Of a DNA stretch of 27,711 nt, positions 7,342 through 15,224 are shown piece after piece; positions within the stretch are counted from its first letter, which is position 1; every line of letters begins with the position of its first letter. The stretch is from positions 1 through 27,711 of the IMG/VR virus record IMGVR_UViG_3300027668_000081, one strand, 5' to 3'. The stretch comes from a virus. The notes below the pieces were generated by a model. The model did not search any database and was not told the DNA's origin. It worked only from the letters and a program-made list of their open reading frames with translations. The translations under genes were made by a program, and so were the position numbers.

Positions 7342-7378
7342 ACAGTGTGGGTACCACTGTAATAGTAAAACTACCCAC
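7342..7378 (+). promoter_or_regulatory. Two mutually exclusive hairpins in the cyclase leader
   Basis: ACAGTG (7342-7347) can pair with CACTGT (7355-7360) around a 7-base loop. Alternatively GTGGGTA (7347-7353) can pair with TACCCAC (7372-7378) around 18 bases. The two share base 7347 and block one another. The second ends 7 bases before the cyclase ATG at 7386, and no Shine-Dalgarno is visible there. This could be a translation switch, or an operator in DNA. Short stems of this size can occur by chance. Confidence 0.4.
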
Positions 7379-7385
7379 CTTACCT

Positions 7386-9137
7386 ATGAAAAAACTACTA
7401 CTACCAATATTAATAATACTAGCTTTACCGTTAGTGTTTCAATTTACGCCAACAGAAATAGTCAAGCTAAAAACTTTTGATGCATTGGTTAAGAAACAAG
7501 AGCCAAGTGGTAACTTTGTAATACTTAACATTACAGAAAAAGATGTGCAGGAACGAGGAGGCTTTCCTTTCCCAAGAAGAGATTTAGCTGATATCCAAAT
7601 GGACCTAATTAACAAAGGAGCAATTGGAGTGGGATGGTCAATCTCTTTCTCAGAGAAGGACAGGTTTGGAGGAGATAGCATCTTTGCACAAACACTAGGA
7701 TATATACCAAGCGTACTAGCCATGTTTGAAACACCAAACGGGCAATACCCAAAAACAGTAGGAACAATAATCAAAGGCAATCAAGTTGGTGGTATACCAA
7801 CGCAAGGCATTGTAGAAAATATAGACATACTAAAAGATAATGCTTATCAAGGAATAGCAACAGCTCCAGTGGATGTTGATAACCTTGTCAGAAGAATACC
7901 CTTGTTAATGAAAACACCACAAGGTTGGTCTCCAAGTTTTGGCATAGAAATACTAAAAGCACTCACAGGAACTAAGTCGTACATTATCACTACAAATGAT
8001 AATGGTATTCAGGAAATAGCTGTAAGACATTTGCCACCAATTAAGACAGATAGTTTTGGTCGTAAGTGGATTAGTTGGGTAGATACTCCACAGACTACTT
8101 TGCAAGAAATGGATGTGAATGGAAAGTTTGTAATTATTGGAGTTACTGCTAATGGAATTGTGCCAACTTTGGCAAGCCCTGTCGGTTTGCTCGAGCCACA
8201 TAAAATACAAGCAGCCTTAGTTGAGTCAATTTTACTAAAAGATTCCCCAATAATACCTGATTGGAGTTTATCAGCAGAAATCTTAATTTTTGGAATATTT
8301 GTGTCCCTGACATGGCTTCTAATCAATTATCTTGGCATGACCCTAGGCATTGTATTAGCTGTTTTTACTATGTTGTGTACAGCTTTAGGTGGTTATTGGT
8401 TGATACAAGCAGGAATATTGCTTGATGTAACGTGGACTTTGATATCAATGTTCATTACAGGAGCTATAGCCTTCTATTTACGCTTTAGAGAACAGTTTAA
8501 ATTGCGTTTACAAATTAAAAAACAGTTTGAACATTACTTGGACCCAAGACAAGTTAAACGATTGCAGGAAAATCCCGACTTACTAAAACTAGGTGGTGAA
8601 AAAAAAGTAGCTACATTTTTATTTACAGATGTCAGAGGCTTCACTAGTCTTTCAGAAAAACTACAACCAGAAGAAGTTACTGAGATTATGAATAAGGCAT
8701 TAACAGTACAAGTAGAATGTGTGCAAAGAAATGGAGGCATGGTAGATAAATTTATAGGAGATGCTTGTATGGCAATTTTTAATGCTCCCATGGATTTAGA
8801 AGACCATGAAAACAAAGCAGTAAAGACTGCTATTGAAATGCAAGAAGCAATAAAAGAACTTAACAAAGAACTATCCCATGAAATAGCAATTGGAGTAGGG
8901 GTAAATACTGGCGAAGCAGTTATCGGCAATATGGGTTCAAGCACTAGATTTGATTATTCTGCTATAGGAGATGCAGTTAATACAGCAGCTAGGTTAGAGT
9001 CTGCAACCAAAGAAGCAGGAGTGGATATATTAATTGGCGAAAATACTGCCCAAAGTGTTAATTATAAGTTAAAATCTTTAAAGGCAATGAAAGTTAAAGG
9101 TAAGGCAAAAGCTTTAAAGATATATACAATAGAATAA
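7386..9137 (+). CDS. CHASE2-domain class III adenylate cyclase
   Basis: A membrane receptor enzyme that would make cAMP from ATP. The start at ATG 7386 gives a proper N-terminal membrane segment (residues 2-19); GTG 7347 is the longer alternative. The extracytoplasmic CHASE2 sensor spans ~40-290, with FPFPRRDLADIQMDLINKGA and ISFSEKDRFGGD. Three membrane helices (~297-375) and a class III cyclase domain (~405-583) follow. Visible catalytic residues are metal-binding D415 (FTDVRGF) and D459 (KFIGDACMA), adenine-selecting K455 with S525, and transition-state N532 and R536 (GDAVNTAARLE). All key positions are present, so it should be active. The Lys/Ser pair argues for ATP over GTP. Its likely partner is the upstream FecR protein. 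The sensed ligand is unknown. Confidence 0.93.
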   Translation: MKKLLLPILIILALPLVFQFTPTEIVKLKTFDALVKKQEPSGNFVILNITEKDVQERGGFPFPRRDLADIQMDLINKGAIGVGWSISFSEKDRFGGDSIFAQTLGYIPSVLAMFETPNGQYPKTVGTIIKGNQVGGIPTQGIVENIDILKDNAYQGIATAPVDVDNLVRRIPLLMKTPQGWSPSFGIEILKALTGTKSYIITTNDNGIQEIAVRHLPPIKTDSFGRKWISWVDTPQTTLQEMDVNGKFVIIGVTANGIVPTLASPVGLLEPHKIQAALVESILLKDSPIIPDWSLSAEILIFGIFVSLTWLLINYLGMTLGIVLAVFTMLCTALGGYWLIQAGILLDVTWTLISMFITGAIAFYLRFREQFKLRLQIKKQFEHYLDPRQVKRLQENPDLLKLGGEKKVATFLFTDVRGFTSLSEKLQPEEVTEIMNKALTVQVECVQRNGGMVDKFIGDACMAIFNAPMDLEDHENKAVKTAIEMQEAIKELNKELSHEIAIGVGVNTGEAVIGNMGSSTRFDYSAIGDAVNTAARLESATKEAGVDILIGENTAQSVNYKLKSLKAMKVKGKAKALKIYTIE

Positions 9138-9138
9138 T

Positions 9139-9360
9139 ATGAAAAGAGATTATAAAAAAGAATACAAGAATTTTCACAGCAAGCCTGAAGAAAAAAAGAA
9201 TAGAGCTATGAGAAATGCAGCTAGAGCAATCATGAAAAAACTTGGCAAAGCATTTACTGGTGATAACAAAGATGTTGCACACAAAGACGATAACCCAAAA
9301 AATAATAAAAAATCTAATTTAAAAATGCAGAGCAAGTCTGCAAATCGTTCAAGAAAGTGA
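9139..9360 (+). CDS. Small basic HNH-like protein
   Basis: It is 73 residues long and very Lys/Arg/Asn-rich. The C-terminal half shows an HNH-like layout: KDVAHKDDNPKNN, then NLKMQSKSANRSR, with a DxxH motif, an NN pair and a late N. Such mini-HNH proteins are common in aquatic phages near terminase genes and may nick or bind DNA during packaging. The second expected acid of the usual DHxDG core is replaced (AHKDD), so activity is uncertain. It starts one base after the cyclase stop. Confidence 0.65.
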   Translation: MKRDYKKEYKNFHSKPEEKKNRAMRNAARAIMKKLGKAFTGDNKDVAHKDDNPKNNKKSNLKMQSKSANRSRK

Positions 9361-9365
9361 GATTT

Positions 9366-9548
9366 ATGGCAACAACCAAAGAAGCTATTACAAAAATTGA
9401 AACGCACGAAAAAGAATGTTCTATCAGGTACGCTAATATAGAAAAAAGATTAGAAGATGGCTCAAGGCGTTTTGACAAGCTAGAGAATATGATTTGGGCA
9501 GTATATCCATTCATACTTGTTTCTTTAGTGCTATCTAGGTTTGTCTAG
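9366..9548 (+). CDS. XhlA-like lysis protein (coiled coil plus C-terminal membrane helix)
   Basis: This 60-residue protein begins at ATG 9366 (GTG 9357 is the in-frame alternative, overlapping the preceding stop). A charged helix (IETHEKECSIRYANIEKRLE, then RRFDKLENM) leads to a C-terminal membrane segment (IWAVYPFILVSLVLSRFV). This is the plan of XhlA-type haemolysin/holin accessory proteins. It overlaps the Rz-like gene by one base. A role in host lysis is inferred from topology and from the spanin and endolysin genes next to it. Confidence 0.75.
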   Translation: MATTKEAITKIETHEKECSIRYANIEKRLEDGSRRFDKLENMIWAVYPFILVSLVLSRFV

Positions 9549-9940
9549 TGAGTAAAGTTTTACTGGGTGTTGTTGGAGTTCTTTTTCTAGCCTGTATTGG
9601 ACTTTGGTATCAAAACTCAAGTCTACAAGCATTAAACCAAGCGTTTGAACTTAGAAATCAAGAACAGAAGTTAGCTATAGAGTCATTACAAAATGATTTC
9701 ACAATACAAACACAAGGTTTATTGGCTATACAATCAAGAAATCAAGAAATAGAGCAAGAAATGTCAAGGTACCTTGACATATTTAAAAGGCATAACTTAA
9801 CTAAATTAGCCATAGCAAAGCCCGGACTTATAGAACCAAGAGTAAATAAAGGAACCAAAGATGTATTTGATAGCATTGAAGAAGATAGTCGTAACATCGA
9901 CAGTCTTGATAATGGCTTGCAGTTGCAGCCTAATACCTAG
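9548..9940 (+). CDS. Inner-membrane spanin subunit (Rz-like)
   Basis: It starts with GTG 9548, overlapping the previous stop by one base. Residues 3-21 form an N-terminal membrane anchor (VLLGVVGVLFLACIGLWY), followed by a long Gln/Glu-rich periplasmic coiled coil (~25-75) and the segment YLDIFKRHNLTKLAIAKPGL. Rz-type i-spanins bridge the periplasm and fuse inner and outer membranes in the last step of lysis. The overlapping lipoprotein gene downstream supports the call, since nested Rz/Rz1 pairs are the hallmark of two-component spanins. Confidence 0.82.
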   Translation: MSKVLLGVVGVLFLACIGLWYQNSSLQALNQAFELRNQEQKLAIESLQNDFTIQTQGLLAIQSRNQEIEQEMSRYLDIFKRHNLTKLAIAKPGLIEPRVNKGTKDVFDSIEEDSRNIDSLDNGLQLQPNT

Positions 9941-10229
9941 TAGAGAGGTAGAAATAATTACGAAGCCTATAGTAAGGACTATAGTGCAACCAATATTGCC
10001 AAGGGAGATAGATTTAAAGGACCCTTATTGGTATGTAGTTTCTGAAAAAAACATAGATGAGTTTTTAGTAAAGATAGAAAAAGAACATGGAGACATTGTT
10101 TTTTTAGCTATGTCTGTTCCTGACTATGAACTTATGGCTTACAACATGCAGGAATTAAAGAGGTATATAAATGAGCTTAAAGAAGTTGTTGTCTATTATA
10201 GAAATGTTACTACCAAAAAAGAGGAATAA
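9861..10229 (+). CDS. Outer-membrane spanin lipoprotein (Rz1-like)
   Basis: The 122-residue ORF begins inside the Rz-like gene in another frame (80-base overlap). A signal segment leads to lipobox IMAC with the lipid-bearing Cys at about residue 20. The mature part starts SCSLIPSREVEIITKPIV and ends in a long helix (YNMQELKRYINELKEVVVYY). It is longer than lambda Rz1 and is not Pro-rich, but the lipobox, helix and nested position fit an o-spanin. It would pair with the Rz-like protein across the periplasm. Confidence 0.8.
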   Translation: MYLIALKKIVVTSTVLIMACSCSLIPSREVEIITKPIVRTIVQPILPREIDLKDPYWYVVSEKNIDEFLVKIEKEHGDIVFLAMSVPDYELMAYNMQELKRYINELKEVVVYYRNVTTKKEE

Positions 10230-10233
10230 AATA

Positions 10234-10677
10234 ATGAAAATATCAGAAAAAGGTTTAGATTTAATTAAGTTTTACGAAGGTTGCGAATACAACGCATACA
10301 AATGTGCAGCTGGTGTTTTAACAATAGGTTACGGACATACCAAAGGTGTTAAAGAAGGAGACCTAATAACTCAACAAGAAGCTGATGCTTTATTGCTACA
10401 CGAGATGGATGAATACGAAGGCTACATTAATAATATGGTTACTGTTGATTTAGAACAAAATCAGTTCGATGCTCTTGTTTCATGGGTTTTTAATTTAGGC
10501 TCCTCGAACCTATCCTCCAGCACTCTTTTGAAAAAAATAAATAACAAAGAATTTGATGCTGTTCCTGAACAAATAAAGCGTTGGAATAAAGCAGGTGGAA
10601 AGGTTCTTGATGGGTTAATTAAAAGAAGAAATAGCGAAGCCTTGTTGTTTGAAGGCAAAGAATGGGGTAAAGTTTGA
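10234..10677 (+). CDS. Endolysin, GH24 lysozyme
   Basis: It cleaves the glycan strands of host peptidoglycan. ATG 10234 with GAGGA at 10221-10225 is preferred over an upstream in-frame ATG at 10171 that would overlap the spanin gene. The 147 residues match a bare T4/P21-type lysozyme: FYEGCEYNAYKCAAGVLTIG then YGHT. The catalytic set is E15, C24 and T30, i.e. Cys in place of the Asp20 of T4 lysozyme, a known E-8-C-5-T variant. FDALVSWVFNLG and the late RR pair complete the fold. No signal or anchor segment is seen, so release should need a holin. Confidence 0.92.
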   Translation: MKISEKGLDLIKFYEGCEYNAYKCAAGVLTIGYGHTKGVKEGDLITQQEADALLLHEMDEYEGYINNMVTVDLEQNQFDALVSWVFNLGSSNLSSSTLLKKINNKEFDAVPEQIKRWNKAGGKVLDGLIKRRNSEALLFEGKEWGKV

Positions 10678-10680
10678 AAG

Positions 10681-10782
10681 ACATGCTAGTTTGTGGATAT
10701 TCACGAAATATCTCCTCTCTCTCTTCAAACACATGTCATGGAGGGTCAACAGCCTTTTATGTGCATAGCAGTTGGCTCTCCA
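10681..10782 (+). promoter_or_regulatory. Highly structured leader between the endolysin gene and terL
   Basis: This 109-base gap holds nested inverted repeats. ACATG (10681-10685) pairs with CATGT (10732-10736), GTTTG (10689-10693) with CAAAC (10726-10730), and GATATT (10696-10701) with AATATC (10707-10712). A pure pyrimidine tract (10711-10726) forms the bulge. Downstream, TGGAGGGTCAAC (10739-10750) pairs with GTTGGCTCTCCA (10771-10782) over 12 bp with two G-U wobbles, ending 4 bases before the terL ATG. It could be an RNA control element or a DNA packaging site. A mini-ORF of 18 codons (10738-10794) runs through it. Confidence 0.5.
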
Positions 10783-10786
10783 CCTA

Positions 10787-12271
10787 ATGCTTGATTTAGA
10801 ACAAATAAAGTCTTTTGATGTCTTATCTAAGGATGAGCAGATAGAAGCACTTAAACTTATGCAGAGATGGAAGAATCTTAATGCTAGAGAAAGATGTAGA
10901 GATGACTTTTTAGAATTTGTTAAGTTTCATTGGGAAGGCTTTATTATGGGTAGACACCATAAGATATTAGCTGAAAAACTAAACCGTATAGCACAAGGCA
11001 AATGTAAAAGACTTATGGTTATGTTGCCACCTAGACACTCTAAATCAGAATTTGCATCAACCTATTTTCCTGCATGGATGATGGGACTAAATCCAAGTTT
11101 AAAAATTATACAAGCAACCCACACGGCAGAATTAGCAGTAAGATTTGGTCGTAGAGTTCGTAACATTATTGATAGCGAAGAATACCAAACGGTTTTTCCT
11201 GATATAAGCCTATCGGGAGATAACAAATCAGCAGGTCGTTGGACCACTGACGATGGTGGTGAAGCTTTCTATTCAGGAGTAGGTGGTGCTATTACAGGTC
11301 GTGGTGCTGATTTACTTATCATTGATGACCCACATTCAGAACAAGATGCTATGTCACCTACTGCTATGGATGCAGCTTGGGAATGGTATACATCAGGACC
11401 TAGACAGCGTTTACAGCCCGGTGGAACTATAGTTCTTGTTATGACTCGTTGGAGTACAAAAGACTTAGCAGGTAGGCTATTAAAAAGACAATCAGAAACA
11501 CATGCTGACCAGTGGGAAGTCGTAGAATTTCCTGCAATTATGCCTGACACTGATGAGCCTTTATGGGGTGAGTTCTGGAAGAAAGAAGAACTATTATCAG
11601 TAAAAGCATCATTACCAATATCAAAATGGAACGCACAGTGGTTGCAAAATCCTACAGCGGAAAGTGGCTCTATTGTCAAAAGAGACTGGTGGCAGATATG
11701 GGAAAAAGAAGGAATACCAAAGTGTGAGTGTATTATCCAAAGTTACGATACAGCTTTTAGCGCAAAAGAAACTGCCGACTATTCTGCAATAACTACATGG
11801 GGAATCTTTGACCCTGAAGATGGTGGTGAAAATGCTGTCATTTTATTAGATGCAAGTAGACATAGAGTTGATTTTCCTGAGCTAAAAAAATTAGCCTTAG
11901 AAGAGTATAAATACTGGGAGCCTGATATTGTCTTGATTGAAGCAAAAGCAAGTGGAACACCACTAACGCAAGAGTTAAGAAAGATAGGTATACCCGTACA
12001 GTCTTACTCTCCAAGTAGAGGACAGGACAAGGTGGCAAGAATGAACTCTATTGCACCTATGTTTGAAAGTGGTATGGTATATGCAACAGAAGACGCTTTT
12101 GCAGAAGAGGTTATAGAAGAATTAGCAGCTTTTCCATTTGGTGAACACGATGACTTTTGTGATTCATCTACTATGGCTTTGATGCGAATTAGACAAGGTG
12201 GGTTGATTGAATTGAAGAATGATTACGAGGATGAAGTGTCATTTGACAGAAAGGCATTAACATATTATTAA
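10787..12271 (+). CDS. terL: Terminase large subunit
   Basis: The ATP-driven motor and nuclease that packs DNA into the prohead. The 494 residues start at ATG 10787; TTG 10772 is rejected because it lies in the stem of the leader hairpin. The ATPase domain shows a Walker A variant PPRHSKS (residues 81-87, K86), Walker B LLIIDD (D180-D181) and coupling motif MTRW. The RNase H-like nuclease shows D321 (SYDTAFS), E385 (IEAKASG) and D455/D456/D459 (GEHDDFCD). All key residues are present. No small terminase is recognisable nearby. No Shine-Dalgarno lies at the usual distance; the only GGAGGG is in the hairpin arm. Confidence 0.96.
   Translation: MLDLEQIKSFDVLSKDEQIEALKLMQRWKNLNARERCRDDFLEFVKFHWEGFIMGRHHKILAEKLNRIAQGKCKRLMVMLPPRHSKSEFASTYFPAWMMGLNPSLKIIQATHTAELAVRFGRRVRNIIDSEEYQTVFPDISLSGDNKSAGRWTTDDGGEAFYSGVGGAITGRGADLLIIDDPHSEQDAMSPTAMDAAWEWYTSGPRQRLQPGGTIVLVMTRWSTKDLAGRLLKRQSETHADQWEVVEFPAIMPDTDEPLWGEFWKKEELLSVKASLPISKWNAQWLQNPTAESGSIVKRDWWQIWEKEGIPKCECIIQSYDTAFSAKETADYSAITTWGIFDPEDGGENAVILLDASRHRVDFPELKKLALEEYKYWEPDIVLIEAKASGTPLTQELRKIGIPVQSYSPSRGQDKVARMNSIAPMFESGMVYATEDAFAEEVIEELAAFPFGEHDDFCDSSTMALMRIRQGGLIELKNDYEDEVSFDRKALTYY
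12243..12271 (+). promoter_or_regulatory. Possible weak promoter at the end of terL
   Basis: A perfect TTGACA (12243-12248) stands 17 bases from TATTAA (12266-12271), a four-of-six match to the -10 box. The expected start would leave a leader of only about 17 bases before the portal ATG at 12295, which itself has no clear ribosome site. It could boost head gene expression, but a chance match within coding sequence is quite possible. Confidence 0.25.
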
Positions 12272-12294
12272 TTTTATGGATATAATAGAAAACT

Positions 12295-14796
12295 ATGGCA
12301 ATAGATAGACAACTAGGTACTGAAAACAATCCTGACATAATAGACCAAACTAAGTCTGTTGATGTTGGCGTGGATGAATTTAATATAGAAGCTCCGGAGC
12401 AAACCTTTGATGAATCAATGATTGATTCTATGGAAATTAACATTGGAGATGATGTTATTAGTTTTGATGAGCCAATGGAAGAACCACAAGAAGAGATACC
12501 ATTTGATGCCAATTTGGTTGATTACATAGACGAATCAGTTTTAGGTAGCATCTCATCACAGCTTATTAATGCTGTAGAAAACGATAAAGAATCAAGAAAA
12601 GAATGGGAAAAAACATACACTGACGGTCTGAAATACTTAGGAATGAGGTTTGACGAGCAGAGAAGTACACCTTTTGAAGGCTCTAGTGGTGTCATACATC
12701 CTATACTCGCAGAAGCAGTTACTCAGTTCCAAGCACAAGCCTATAAAGAACTTTTACCGTCACAAGGACCTGTAAAAACACAGATTATTGGTCAGAGAGA
12801 CATGAACACAGAAATGCAAGCTCAAAGAGTTTGTGAGTTTATGAACTACTACATCATGAACGAAATGCCTGAATATGACCCCGATTTAGACCAATTATTG
12901 TTCTATCTACCATTGTCAGGTAGTGCATTTAAGAAAGTTTATTACGATGCAGCAAAAAACAGACCTGTATCAAAATTTATACCTGCTGAAGATATATTGG
13001 TTCCTTACGAGGCAACTGACCTATTAGGAGCAGAGAGAGTGACGCATATAGTGTCAATGAGCAGTAATGAGGTTAGGAAATTACAGCTTACTGGTTTCTA
13101 TGCTGATGTAGAGTTACAAGACAACGAAACTATTGTTCGTGACAATATATCTAAAGAAATAGACAAAATACAGGGTGTAGAGCCTGATTACACAGGTGAC
13201 GAGCAGAGAAAATTGTATGAAATACATACAGTTGCAGAAATAGAAGGCTTTGAAGATTTAGATGATGAGGGCGAACCAACAGGTTTAAAAATACCTTATA
13301 TCATCACAATAGACGATTCTTCACAGAAAATACTCTCTATTAGAAGAAACTATGAGCCTGAAGACCCATTAAGAAACAAGATAAATTACTTTGTACAATA
13401 CAAGTTTTTACCGGGATTAGGCTTCTATGGATTAGGTTTATCACACATGATTGGTGGCTTATCCAAGGCATCTACATCTATATTAAGACAATTAATCGAT
13501 GCAGGTACTTTAAGCAACTTACCAGCAGGTTTTAAAGCTAGAGGCATAAGAATTAGAGATGAAGCCTCACCACTACAGCCGGGTGAATTTAGAGATGTTG
13601 ATGCTCCCGGTGGTGCATTAAAAGATTCTTTAATGCCATTACCGTATAAAGAGCCAAGTAGTGTTTTATTCAGCTTGCTTGGATTATTAGTTGAATCAGG
13701 CAAAAGATTTGCATCTATAGCTGATATGAATATTGGCGACAGCAATGCAGCTATGCCAGTAGGAACAACAGTAGCCTTATTAGAAAAAGGCACAAAGGTA
13801 ATGAGTGCTATTCATAAAAGATTGCACTATGCACAAAAAAATGAATTTAAAATATTAGCAAGAGTATTCCAAGAGTTCCTACCTCCTGTATATCCATACG
13901 AGACAGGTTCTGGTGCTAAAGAAGTAAAGATTGAAGATTTTGACAGAAAGGTTGATGTAATACCTGTATCTGACCCAAACATCTTCTCTATGAGCCAAAG
14001 AGTTATTATGGCTCAAGAGCTATTAACAATGGTGCAATCTAATCCTGAACTACATGGACCACAAGGTATTTATGAAGCATACAGAAGAATGTATGCAGCT
14101 TTAGGTGTAGATAACATTGAAACATTACTAATGCCACCAGCTGACAATACTCCAAAACCAATAGATGTAGGTACGGAAAACAGTGGATTATTACAAGGTC
14201 TTCCTGCACAAGCTTTTGCTGAACAGAACCATGAAGCACATGTAGAGGCACATAAAACATTGTTTTTAACACAGGCTGTACAAATGAATCCACAACTGCA
14301 ATCTATAATAATTGCACACTGTATGCAGCATTTACAATTTATTGCTAGTAAAAGGGCAGAACAAGAAATACCACCTGAAGTGCAACAACAGATACAAGAA
14401 TCTAATCAACAGTTGCAACAGTTGCCTCCACAAGAACAACAAGCATTACAACAGCAGATACAGAGCATTATAGAAACTTTCAGCTCTCCAATACTGGCTG
14501 AATTATCACAAGAATTTTTATCTTCGGTTCAACCTCCACAACAACAAGACCCTCTAGTAGCTATAAGAGAACAGGAACTAGGCTTGCGTGATAAAGAGAT
14601 TGATATGAAGGATAAACAATTTATGGCTAAAGAAGAACAAGATGCCATGGAAAGAGGAACTGAGCTTCAACTACAGCAACAAAAAGCTGACCAACAAGCC
14701 ATGATTGGCAATGAGAAAAATGACATTGCTAAACAAAGACTGGCACAACAAGCTGAGTTAAAATTAATAGACCTACAAGCGAGGATGAACAAATGA
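12295..14796 (+). CDS. Portal protein
   Basis: Forms the dodecameric ring through which DNA enters and leaves the capsid. At 833 residues it is in the size range of P22-type portals. After an acidic disordered N-terminus (~1-65) comes the conserved core: KEWEKTYTDGLKYLGMRFDE, FEGSSGVIHPILAEAVTQFQ and ELLPSQGPVKTQIIG, then FYLPLSGSAFKKVYYD and VPYEATDLLGAERVTH. The C-terminal ~180 residues are Gln-rich and helical, as expected of the barrel or internal extension. It follows terL by 23 bases and overlaps the next gene by 4 (ATGA). Confidence 0.9.
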   Translation: MAIDRQLGTENNPDIIDQTKSVDVGVDEFNIEAPEQTFDESMIDSMEINIGDDVISFDEPMEEPQEEIPFDANLVDYIDESVLGSISSQLINAVENDKESRKEWEKTYTDGLKYLGMRFDEQRSTPFEGSSGVIHPILAEAVTQFQAQAYKELLPSQGPVKTQIIGQRDMNTEMQAQRVCEFMNYYIMNEMPEYDPDLDQLLFYLPLSGSAFKKVYYDAAKNRPVSKFIPAEDILVPYEATDLLGAERVTHIVSMSSNEVRKLQLTGFYADVELQDNETIVRDNISKEIDKIQGVEPDYTGDEQRKLYEIHTVAEIEGFEDLDDEGEPTGLKIPYIITIDDSSQKILSIRRNYEPEDPLRNKINYFVQYKFLPGLGFYGLGLSHMIGGLSKASTSILRQLIDAGTLSNLPAGFKARGIRIRDEASPLQPGEFRDVDAPGGALKDSLMPLPYKEPSSVLFSLLGLLVESGKRFASIADMNIGDSNAAMPVGTTVALLEKGTKVMSAIHKRLHYAQKNEFKILARVFQEFLPPVYPYETGSGAKEVKIEDFDRKVDVIPVSDPNIFSMSQRVIMAQELLTMVQSNPELHGPQGIYEAYRRMYAALGVDNIETLLMPPADNTPKPIDVGTENSGLLQGLPAQAFAEQNHEAHVEAHKTLFLTQAVQMNPQLQSIIIAHCMQHLQFIASKRAEQEIPPEVQQQIQESNQQLQQLPPQEQQALQQQIQSIIETFSSPILAELSQEFLSSVQPPQQQDPLVAIREQELGLRDKEIDMKDKQFMAKEEQDAMERGTELQLQQQKADQQAMIGNEKNDIAKQRLAQQAELKLIDLQARMNK

Positions 14797-15047
14797 CAAG
14801 TTCAATAAACGAAAAAAGAATAGAAAATATAAAAATACAGAAATCTGAAGAAAAGATAGCTGAACTAAGAATCCAAAATGCTGAAACCATGCTAGAAAAA
14901 ATACTAGAAATATCACCTGAAGAAATGGAAGAAGTAGTTAAGGTAAAAAAAGAGAAAGAAAAAGTGGTCAAAAAAAAGACCGTAGATAAGAAGGTTACAC
15001 CTGAAAAAGCTACAAGTAAAAAAACTAAAACAAAAAAAACTAAATAG
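14793..15047 (+). CDS. Lys-rich hypothetical protein, 84 residues
   Basis: It begins in an ATGA overlap with the portal stop. Residues 1-45 are an amphipathic helix likely to form a coiled coil (NEKRIENIKIQKSEEKIAEL). The remainder is almost entirely Lys, Thr, Val and Glu (VVKKKTVDKKVTPEKATSKK) and probably disordered. A DNA- or scaffold-binding role would suit such a basic tail, but I do not recognise the family. Coupling to the portal suggests a head-assembly function. Confidence 0.75.
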   Translation: MTSSINEKRIENIKIQKSEEKIAELRIQNAETMLEKILEISPEEMEEVVKVKKEKEKVVKKKTVDKKVTPEKATSKKTKTKKTK

Positions 15048-15056
15048 GAGAAAACA

Positions 15057-15221
15057 ATGAAAGCAAAAACTTCCATAAAGATAAAAGGACAAGGAAGCAT
15101 ACCTTTATCACAACCAAAGAAAGTTACAGTGGATGCACCACATAAACCGGGTTATGGCAAAGGAGTGAGCAGAGGCAAAGGAGCTGCTCTTCGAGGAAAT
15201 AAATTTAACGGCATATTCTAA
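15057..15221 (+). CDS. Small basic protein, 54 residues
   Basis: The ORF has a good ribosome site (AGGAG before ATG 15057). The sequence KVTVDAPHKPGYGKGVSRGK then GAALRGNKFNGIF is Gly/Lys-rich with a GIF end. From memory, very similar short proteins sit next to portal genes in many aquatic phages, so it is probably real and conserved. It lacks a signal or membrane segment. Function is unknown; nucleic-acid binding or a minor virion role is plausible from its charge. Confidence 0.75.
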   Translation: MKAKTSIKIKGQGSIPLSQPKKVTVDAPHKPGYGKGVSRGKGAALRGNKFNGIF

Positions 15222-15224
15222 ATT

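Noticed and set aside
7953-8326. Minus-strand frames opposite the cyclase gene
   Set aside because: They are shadows of a strongly supported coding sequence and lack starts with ribosome sites.
3955-9137. Bacterial chromosome segment or chimeric assembly
   Set aside because: Overlapping genes link csgF to the holin-like gene at 3624 and the cyclase to the phage HNH-like gene within one base, with the same AT-rich style throughout. Reads spanning the joints would still be a useful check.
10171-10233. N-terminal extension of the endolysin from ATG 10171
   Set aside because: It would overlap the spanin lipoprotein, adds a basic, not signal-like, segment, and ATG 10234 has a well-spaced GAGGA.
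10681-10790. tRNA or tmRNA fragment before terL
   Set aside because: A TTCAAAC string and stem-loops tempt this reading, but no acceptor stem, D arm or anticodon arm can be drawn.
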